This document shows, in pieces, positions 15,301 to 20,296 of a DNA stretch of 20,296 nt. Under the pieces are notes generated by a model. It saw nothing but the letters and a program-made list of their open reading frames with translations. It had not been told where the DNA came from and did not search any database. This DNA is from a virus, in IMG/VR virus record IMGVR_UViG_3300049783_000269, positions 1 through 20,296 of that record, one strand, 5' to 3'. The first letter of the stretch is position 1; every line of letters starts with the position of its first letter. Position numbers and translations under genes: made by a program.

Positions 15301-16455
15301 GGTGGCACAACGGTAACAGACGCGAGTCTAATAACAGTAACTTTATTGTCTGCTTTTAGACAAAGTGATGTTAACCAGACTACCGATGTAAAGACTAATT
15401 TTGATTTAGCTTTAAAAACTGGTCAAGCTCTAGCTGTCTATGATTTAGACACTGCGACAACTTTTTTCTATAGCACTACTTCACAGTTAGCTTTATCTAC
15501 AGATGTTTACGACATAACAGTACAAACAGTATACGACGACGGTAGTGGTAACGCAGGTTTTCCGTTTACTGATACACATAGTTACGTGGCAACACTTGAC
15601 AATGTGGCTCCTTCGTTTACAACAAACCCTATGAATCCTAGCGGTATAACAATTGCTAGCACAACCATAAAGCAATACGCTGCCGTAAATGGAACTGCTA
15701 CCGCGGCTAATGAAACAGATCAATTAGTATTTTCTTTAGGATCTGGTAACCCATCTTCAGTAACTAGTCAATTTGCAATGAGTTCTTCTGGACTACTAAC
15801 AACAAACAGCGCTTTAACTGAAGGCGATACTTGGTCAATTATAATCACAGTAACAGATGTAGATGGTAATGGAATTTCTACTAACGCAACTATAACGTTT
15901 ACCGTAGGCGTGCAACACGTGCCGCAAGCTATATGTAACAACAATCAGCTTAGCGCTGTAGCTACTTGTACACAAAGCTACGAAGTTTTCTTTGGTGTTA
16001 GCTCTACAACAACATCAACAGGTACTTACGGAACAGTAGGCGGCGTGTTTTATCCAGGAAACTCTATACAGTTTTACAACGTAAGAGCTAATTTTTCAAA
16101 CGCAACAACCGGAGCTTTAACACAAGGTGTTATGGCTTTAACACCATTACTAACCTCTATTGGTGGTAGTGGTGGTGGTGATTTATCAGTTTACTACACT
16201 GTTCAATATAGAGCAAACGCCCAAGCTAACTGGACACAAGCTGTTGACACTGGTGGTAACAGCATATCGTCAAGACAAATAACAGCTTCAACTGGTTTTC
16301 CAGGAACAGAGACTTTAAACTTTTCTATACCAGGAGAATACAGAGCATTCTCAACTAATGTAACAGGTGAAGGTTGTACTGGAAACACAGGAGGTTTAAA
16401 GTTTAACTTTACCGACGCGACATATAGTGGGTCATGTAACCTAGGACCACTGTAA
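12349..16455 (+). CDS. large tail-hub ('muzzle/stabilization'-like) protein with Ig/cadherin-like C-terminus
   Basis: The 1368-aa product is the largest here. Its N-terminus (FLKQRMNQDIDSRILPNGEY, then REAINLMISRSEGSTVGEFE) is like the opening of tail-hub proteins called stabilization or muzzle protein in crAss-like phages. A further family-like stretch includes ELIGNRVVYGNYVD (about 558-571) and LKQSRTYQVGFVLSDRYGRQ (604-623). Two small beta-modules interrupt the first third (about 189-271 and 290-375). Residues about 1085-1188 resemble a cadherin-like or dystroglycan-type Ig domain (FAMSSSGLLTTNS, then SIIITVTDVDGNGISTNATI). The last 170 residues hold four of the protein's five cysteines (1196, 1207, 1343, 1363) and a Gly-rich GGSGGGD linker. 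Function inferred: closure of the portal vertex, possibly with surface or receptor contacts by the C-terminus. The propeller-like second half expected in this family is missing and is seen in the next gene. Confidence 0.68.
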   Translation: MAEIKNTFLKQRMNQDIDSRILPNGEYREAINLMISRSEGSTVGEFENALGNSSIRSLNTSNSVIIGHYVNETTNKVYLFASDYDNANGVRSTSANNFIYELTLEGSFNLITLVTGNFLNFNKSFPVIGVNLVEELLFFTDNLNQPRKINISLANPTQLATPIHYVNEDQISVAKYAPCDPIVTMQRVKFAITGTAASDDTTISINDSAGIKIGDFISPYDTISPSTFPTPLSQWNKANYVVDVPADGVSLVLSKPMTAPNSFDLIAQRSTMTNKTSLFNSNGLAASATVAGNSTGGAAGSLSATYQFSVDATNFSPNVIPRIGDIVTGTGVSANTTILTTSASYGATTTVWTVTLSKITAIADGTGNAINVAVNQNYDASWQGDAAFLEDKFVRFSYRFKFEDNEYSLMAPFSQPMFIPKQYSEFGAGQNPDFVDMDNAYKSTILNWFENSVDNIVLRTPMPFSTPALMTSELLAIEVDLLYKESDALAVKVLDTVRFSDLQSSAFDEIIYSDPIHGEVVTQDFYDYNYASSKPYKTLPTSQTTRVYDKVPIKALAQELIGNRVVYGNYVDKHSSPDSIQFSALISDKRPYNDNFIQYPYHNLKQSRTYQVGFVLSDRYGRQSDVILSSYDNVDGVNGSTVFAPYNSITEQINNPIIDWLGTSLNVRVDSAIGQATTGGQPGIWNATTNPLGWYSYKVVVKQQEQEYYNVYLPGFVNGLPIVGTDEENKSSFSVLLSDNINKVPRNLNEVGPTDTEYSSSELLYIRVNNPNINAKSGRPYGYPLKTTPWNQQYYPGFFNQEVLSIATIKDMEISGIPFKPNAPEGDYGQVGSLFDNATGETTPVSIGSIPWGVSPKLQPFYNSDLNPFAIKIDTTANGKVALVATAPIVPGGVGADTNAEDGTSATPGIITMQPFLSVAETKPVYSLLEIFWETSLQGKINTLNNLIDAQYAGITTMSSTAAAFLESDTTATQIGNSLTFATGGGTTVTDASLITVTLLSAFRQSDVNQTTDVKTNFDLALKTGQALAVYDLDTATTFFYSTTSQLALSTDVYDITVQTVYDDGSGNAGFPFTDTHSYVATLDNVAPSFTTNPMNPSGITIASTTIKQYAAVNGTATAANETDQLVFSLGSGNPSSVTSQFAMSSSGLLTTNSALTEGDTWSIIITVTDVDGNGISTNATITFTVGVQHVPQAICNNNQLSAVATCTQSYEVFFGVSSTTTSTGTYGTVGGVFYPGNSIQFYNVRANFSNATTGALTQGVMALTPLLTSIGGSGGGDLSVYYTVQYRANAQANWTQAVDTGGNSISSRQITASTGFPGTETLNFSIPGEYRAFSTNVTGEGCTGNTGGLKFNFTDATYSGSCNLGPL

Positions 16456-16485
16456 TAATCAACAAAAACAAGTAATTAATATAAT

Positions 16486-18099
16486 ATGCCACTAACACTA
16501 GAAGTTTCTTATTTTAACTCATATTACGTGAAGAGACTAGCGGATGTTCCTTACATACCTGATGTAGGAGCGGAAAGAAATGCTGTGACTACAGGTTCAG
16601 TTCCCGCTGGAAGTAATGCTACGTTTGGTGGTACTGGAATTGGTACCCCGGTTGTTGGTATGGCTATTAATGGAGCCGGTGTTGTTGGTGAGACAAAAAT
16701 AGTTACAGTAAATCAAAACCAAACTATAATAACGTTCGATAAAGACGTGACCTTTACCGCTACTAATTATACGTTTACTTATGCGTGGGTTGGGCCTCAA
16801 GTATCTAATCCAGATGAGGATTGGTACATAGAAGAATCACGCATTAGAGGAGGTTATAATAACACCTCCACTGATTATGGTGTAAAAGCATATATAGTTG
16901 AAGAACAAGATTCTCAGGCGCGTAGAGGTAACTCTCTTATATACTCTGGTATATTCAACTCAAGAACAGGTATAAACCAAACTAATCAATTTAGTGTAGC
17001 AGACGAAATAACTAGAAGTGTAGATCCAATAAGTGGATCAATACAAAAGTTGTTTGCTGAAGACACTAACTTGCTTATATTTCAAGAGCGTAAAGTTAAT
17101 AACGCATTGATAGATAAAGACGCTATATTCACAGCAGAAGGTTCTGCAATAACCACGTCAGGTAGATTAGTAATAGGACAAATAACTCCTATAGCTGGTA
17201 ACTGGGGAATAAGTAAAGATCCTTTATCGTTTGCCGTATATGGTTATCAAAAATACTTTGTTGATAGAAACAGAAACGCTGTGTTAAGATTAGCAGGTGG
17301 ACAAATAGCAGAAATATCTGGTATGGGGATGGTTGATTTTTTTAGAGATACTTTATCAGCTGTTACAAGTACTGGTGTTATATTAGGTGCTTATGATAAT
17401 CATAATCAAAATTATGTTTTATCTATACAACCTAATAATAGATACGAAATAGACGGAACAAGTTTTAAAACTTTAACCTTTGACGAAAGATCACAAGGTT
17501 GGACTAGTTTTTTTACATACAAACCAGATGCTATATTTAGTTCACAAGGTAGTTTTTACTCTGCAAAAGACAAAGGAAATAATAGTAGAATATTTAAGCA
17601 TTATACTAATCAAACTAGAAATAGTTTTTACGGATCAACAAGTAGCTCCTCTGTTCAGTTTGTATTTAATCCATCACCTAGTAATATAAAAACATTTCAA
17701 ACAATAAACTACGAAGGAACTAATGGCTGGGAAGTAACAGCGTTTCTTTCTGATGAAACAGGGTTTGATGCAGTTGCTGGTAATTGGATTAATCATGTAG
17801 ATACAATTGTAGAAGGAGCAGGAGCAAACCAATATAGAAAAATATATAGCTACGACGAAGGAGCTTATACAGAAGATAATATCCAGTACAGAGCTGGATT
17901 TGATAGAAAACAAAATAAATATATGGCAGTTATACCAAACAATACTCAAACACCTATTCCTGGAGAAGTGGTATTTGGTAATCAAACATCAGGTATAAAA
18001 GCTTATTACGCAACAGTCACTATGAAAACAGATGCAACTACTGATCCTAATGGATTAAAAGAATTGTTTGCTGTCAGTAGTACGTTTGCGCCAAGATAA
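16486..18099 (+). CDS. tail-hub protein, second (propeller-like) part
   Basis: This 537-aa protein has three visible parts. Residues 1-32 start LTLEVSYFNSYYVKRL. Residues about 33-100 form a small beta-module like those in the upstream gene (GTPVVGMAINGAGVVGETKI, then TIITFDKDVTFTATNYTFTY). The main body starts with DEDWYIEESRIRGGYNNTST and runs through GSIQKLFAEDTNLLIFQERK, AVYGYQKYFVDRNRNAVLRL, FFRDTLSA and TLTFDERSQGWTSFFTYKPD. The body's repeated 'tyrosine/phenylalanine, Asp, Arg, Asn, then Leu' strands resemble the beta-propeller half of tail-hub proteins of crAss-like phages. It therefore probably assembles with the 1368-aa protein as parts of one hub. It has no signal peptide and no catalytic motif. 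The start at 16486 follows an A/T-rich leader, 30 bases after the upstream stop. Confidence 0.65.
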   Translation: MPLTLEVSYFNSYYVKRLADVPYIPDVGAERNAVTTGSVPAGSNATFGGTGIGTPVVGMAINGAGVVGETKIVTVNQNQTIITFDKDVTFTATNYTFTYAWVGPQVSNPDEDWYIEESRIRGGYNNTSTDYGVKAYIVEEQDSQARRGNSLIYSGIFNSRTGINQTNQFSVADEITRSVDPISGSIQKLFAEDTNLLIFQERKVNNALIDKDAIFTAEGSAITTSGRLVIGQITPIAGNWGISKDPLSFAVYGYQKYFVDRNRNAVLRLAGGQIAEISGMGMVDFFRDTLSAVTSTGVILGAYDNHNQNYVLSIQPNNRYEIDGTSFKTLTFDERSQGWTSFFTYKPDAIFSSQGSFYSAKDKGNNSRIFKHYTNQTRNSFYGSTSSSSVQFVFNPSPSNIKTFQTINYEGTNGWEVTAFLSDETGFDAVAGNWINHVDTIVEGAGANQYRKIYSYDEGAYTEDNIQYRAGFDRKQNKYMAVIPNNTQTPIPGEVVFGNQTSGIKAYYATVTMKTDATTDPNGLKELFAVSSTFAPR

Positions 18100-18118
18100 T
18101 AAATTAAAATAAATAAAT

Positions 18119-18850
18119 ATGCCATTAGCAACAACACTAGGAGTAGCTTCAAGCGTGATAACTGGAATCATAGGTGGAGCGGCTGCTAAAAAAGCAAAGA
18201 GAGCCGCTGCAAAAAAAGCCAGAGCTTTATCCAAAAAACTAGATTTTTTAGAAAACAATAGACAAGATATAGTTAATCCTTATGAAGGTATTAGTGATCT
18301 GTCTAGCATGGCTACCGATAGATCTGGGCAAATGTCAAATGCATATAATAATTTATCTGTAGCTACTCAAGCAGCTGAGATGCAAATAGAAGAAGCTGAT
18401 ATTGCGTTAGCAAATACTTTAGACACGTTAATGGCAAGTGGTGCTGGTGCTGGAGGAGCAACCGCTTTAGCTCAAGCAGCTTTGCAATCTAAGAAAAGCG
18501 TAGCAGCAAGTATTGAAAGTCAAGAAAAATCTAATGAAGATAAAAGAGCACAAGGTGAAGCTGATTTAGAAAGAAGACAGCTAGCTGAGAAACAAAGAAT
18601 AGAAGGTATATCAATGAGTCAAGCAGAAAAAGTTCAACAAGCAGAAGTATCTGGAGCTCAATTTGTTTTCAGTGCAACCGAACAAAGAGAAGATGCCAAA
18701 ATAGATAGAGTAGCTGGTCAATTAGATAATGCTCAAGCTCAAATGGCACAAGCAAGAGCAGATGGAACAGCTGCAATAACAGGAGCAATTGGCGGTATAG
18801 CAACCGCGTTTACACCAAGTTCAGGAACCCCAGCAACTAACAAAGATTAA
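18119..18850 (+). CDS. putative internal/ejection protein (Ala/Gln-rich)
   Basis: This 243-aa protein begins with a short hydrophobic Gly-rich segment (SSVITGIIGGAAAKKAKRAA, 12-31) followed by a strongly basic Lys/Arg/Ala stretch. It then becomes a long, Ala/Gln/Glu-rich helical rod (AATQAAEMQIEEADIALANT region, about 80-200). It ends with another small hydrophobic part (ITGAIGGIATAFTP, about 221-234). Two glycine-zipper-like hydrophobic ends around a helical rod resemble internal virion proteins ejected with DNA by podoviruses, such as T7 gp14 or P22 gp7. The comparison is by architecture only. Its place after the tail-hub genes fits this. The downstream gene begins after only two bases. Confidence in the gene is high; confidence in its role is modest. 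Confidence 0.55.
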   Translation: MPLATTLGVASSVITGIIGGAAAKKAKRAAAKKARALSKKLDFLENNRQDIVNPYEGISDLSSMATDRSGQMSNAYNNLSVATQAAEMQIEEADIALANTLDTLMASGAGAGGATALAQAALQSKKSVAASIESQEKSNEDKRAQGEADLERRQLAEKQRIEGISMSQAEKVQQAEVSGAQFVFSATEQREDAKIDRVAGQLDNAQAQMAQARADGTAAITGAIGGIATAFTPSSGTPATNKD

Positions 18851-18852
18851 TT

Positions 18853-20130
18853 ATGTCATATAGAAATCCAAAATATATAAATCAATCAGTTCAAGGTTCT
18901 TTTGATAAACTTCAAAACACTATTAACGCTAGTGTTACACAAGCTAAAAGAGTAGAAAAAGACCAAGAGTTAAAAAGCGAAGCTGATACAAATAGAGGCA
19001 TATTAGCCGCGTCAATCCAAAGTCAAGCTACAATAACTAAAAACGCTGAAAGCAACGTAGTAGGTAACCAAATGAGTCGTGGTAAAGTTGGAGATTATTT
19101 TAGTTCATATCCTGCTAGAGCTGCTGAAATAGCTATGGAGATGGCTAAAACACCTAAGCCAGAAAACTATGGAGAGCTACAATCAGAATTACAGTGGATA
19201 AATAGTTCTCCAGAAACAATGAAAGGTATGTTAACTAATGCTCAGTCGTTTTTAAACACAAAAGACATGAGCGACATTGATCCAAATCAAAACAAAGATA
19301 TACTTTTAGCATCTCAAGTTTTTAACGGAGAGCTAGGTTTTACGGAAGAAAATGGATTTTCATATGATTTTCAAAAAGGTGAAGGTAATTCTATAGAAAT
19401 GGTTTTTAAAGGAGAAGGTTATATACCACCAATGAAAAATGGTAAAGCTAATACAGATCCTAATGATTTAGTTAGTTTTCCGACTGACGGTTATTCTATG
19501 AATAGTGCTGGTATGGAAGCTATGCAAGTACAAGATCAATCTTTAATTGTTAGTACACCTAAAATGAGTAAACAAATAAACAGCGCGTTACAAGGTACAA
19601 ATATACTAGCTGGTGCGAATTTTAATGACAAAGGAGTTTACACTAGTGGTGGTACATTTAATAAAACATTATTAGGTACAGAAACAGAGGAACATACAGG
19701 CCCAGATGGTGGAATTGTTATGCTAAAATTAGTTGATCCTGATAAAGTTGCTAGCGCAATGAATTTAGAACTTACACAACAGGTAGATTCTTTTATTGGT
19801 CCAGAAGGTGACAATGGCCAAGCTAGATCCGTGTGGAATATGCGTATCGCTAAAGATAGTCAAGCCACTGTTTTTAACGAAGATTTAGCTAAGCAAGCTT
19901 TCCCTAAATTAGGAGATGATACAGAAGCTTTAAAAGCAGCATGGGCAAAAGGATCAGGTATTTGGAATTATAAAGATGACTTAGGGGAAGAACAAAAAGC
20001 GGTTTTTAATGTTATGTATAGAAAATTTATAGTAGACGATGTAGTAGAAACTATGGAATCAAACGAATTAGTTAATCAAAGAATTGATTTACTGTTAACA
20101 GAACCTACTAAAACTGGCAATAAAGGATAA
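18853..20130 (+). CDS. structural-region protein, unknown function
   Basis: This 425-aa protein is not recognised. The first 80 residues are helical and polar (QGSFDKLQNTINASVTQAKR, about 14-33), resembling a coiled-coil attachment region. The middle is mixed, with Gly/Asn-rich loops (FNGELGFTEENGFSYDFQKG, then DPNDLVSFPTDGYSMNSAGM). The C-terminal part is helical (AVFNVMYRKFIVDDVVETME, about 382-401). It has no cysteines, no signal peptide and no catalytic motif that I can see. It follows the candidate ejection protein with a two-base gap and is probably co-expressed, so a second internal virion protein is a fair guess but unproven. A new gene starts 13 bases after its stop. Confidence 0.6.
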   Translation: MSYRNPKYINQSVQGSFDKLQNTINASVTQAKRVEKDQELKSEADTNRGILAASIQSQATITKNAESNVVGNQMSRGKVGDYFSSYPARAAEIAMEMAKTPKPENYGELQSELQWINSSPETMKGMLTNAQSFLNTKDMSDIDPNQNKDILLASQVFNGELGFTEENGFSYDFQKGEGNSIEMVFKGEGYIPPMKNGKANTDPNDLVSFPTDGYSMNSAGMEAMQVQDQSLIVSTPKMSKQINSALQGTNILAGANFNDKGVYTSGGTFNKTLLGTETEEHTGPDGGIVMLKLVDPDKVASAMNLELTQQVDSFIGPEGDNGQARSVWNMRIAKDSQATVFNEDLAKQAFPKLGDDTEALKAAWAKGSGIWNYKDDLGEEQKAVFNVMYRKFIVDDVVETMESNELVNQRIDLLLTEPTKTGNKG

Positions 20131-20143
20131 AAATTTAATAAAT

Positions 20144-20296
20144 ATGGCAAATACAAACAGGGACTTTGAGAAATTAAAAAAGGACGCTAAAAAAGCAAAT
20201 TGGCCAGGATTGAAGTCATCAAACAGATATTCTTTTACTGAATATGATGAGATGCAGAAGTTTTTAGATGACAAAAAAGAATTAGAAGTAAAAGAA
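20144..20296 (+). CDS. truncated gene, N-terminus only (edge of window)
   Basis: An ATG at 20144, preceded by the A/T-rich leader AAATTTAATAAAT typical of starts in this window, opens a frame that stays open to the last base. It gives 51 residues, starting MANTNRDFEKLKKDAKKANW and continuing charged and helical-looking. It lies 13 bases after the 425-aa gene on the same strand. Function cannot be judged. By position, a large internal virion protein or a lytic-transglycosylase-bearing ejection protein would be usual in podoviruses, but nothing in the visible part shows it. Confidence 0.6.
   Translation, partial: MANTNRDFEKLKKDAKKANWPGLKSSNRYSFTEYDEMQKFLDDKKELEVKE

Noticed and set aside
12349-18099. 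Stop-codon reassignment as the explanation for the split hub gene
   Set aside because: The first hub gene ends in TAA with a second TAA two bases later, 30 bases before the next start. TAG and TGA also act as normal stops elsewhere (6753-6755 and 1953-1955).
1-20296. tRNA genes, CRISPR arrays, insertion sequences, retroelement or anti-defence cassettes
   Set aside because: None seen by reading: no cloverleaf-like sequence, no direct-repeat array, no transposase, reverse transcriptase or integrase motif in any convincing frame.

Overview
The window is a single-strand late (virion morphogenesis) block of a tailed double-stranded DNA phage. Sixteen genes, all on the + strand, are packed with almost no intergenic DNA; the last runs off the right edge. 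The best-supported calls are the large terminase, portal, scaffold-like protein, HK97-fold-type major capsid protein, and a set of connector, ring and tail-hub proteins like those of short-tailed (podovirus) phages. No sheath, tape-measure or long-tail genes are seen. The gene order and several sequence signatures resemble marine Bacteroidota podoviruses and, more distantly, the crAss-like phages. These signatures are the N-terminus of the 1368-aa protein, the RGKSKWIK ending of the 403-aa protein, and the YGYQKYFVDRNRNAV stretch of the 537-aa protein. Membership of that order cannot be proved from this window.

Host inference: the DNA is AT-rich and the standard code is used (TAA, TAG and TGA all act as stops). 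Start codons are preceded by A/T-rich tracts with no GGAGG-type Shine-Dalgarno. That is the known initiation style of Bacteroidota, so a marine flavobacterium-like host is the most likely. This is inference.

Layout. Positions 45-2175 hold a run of small genes: a HExxH zinc-peptidase-like protein, a 3TM-type holin, a coiled-coil protein, a conserved small hypothetical, a 201-aa protein that looks like two GroES-like domains in tandem, and a small terminase candidate. Positions 2175-8004 hold the large terminase, portal and scaffold. Positions 8018-9520 hold the major capsid protein. It is followed by a strong hairpin (9531-9567), a 257-aa protein of unknown function and a second hairpin (10388-10421). 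Positions 10438-18099 hold the tail apparatus: a 230-aa ring/connector protein, a 403-aa connector/tail protein, a 1368-aa tail-hub ('muzzle/stabilization'-like) protein carrying cadherin/Ig-like and Cys-bearing C-terminal regions, and a 537-aa protein that looks like the remaining part of the same tail-hub family. Positions 18119-20296 hold an Ala/Gln-rich candidate ejection protein, a 425-aa unknown and a truncated gene.

Expected cooperation: scaffold and capsid assemble on the portal, the terminase packages DNA, the ring and hub proteins close the vertex, and the internal proteins are ejected. Holin, and possibly the small zincin, act in lysis. The most noteworthy points are the split tail-hub protein with three copies of a small beta-module, the tandem GroES-like protein before the terminase, the zincin-holin pair, a GC-rich patch in the scaffold gene, and the two hairpins isolating the 257-aa gene. 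No non-coding stretch exceeds 82 bases.
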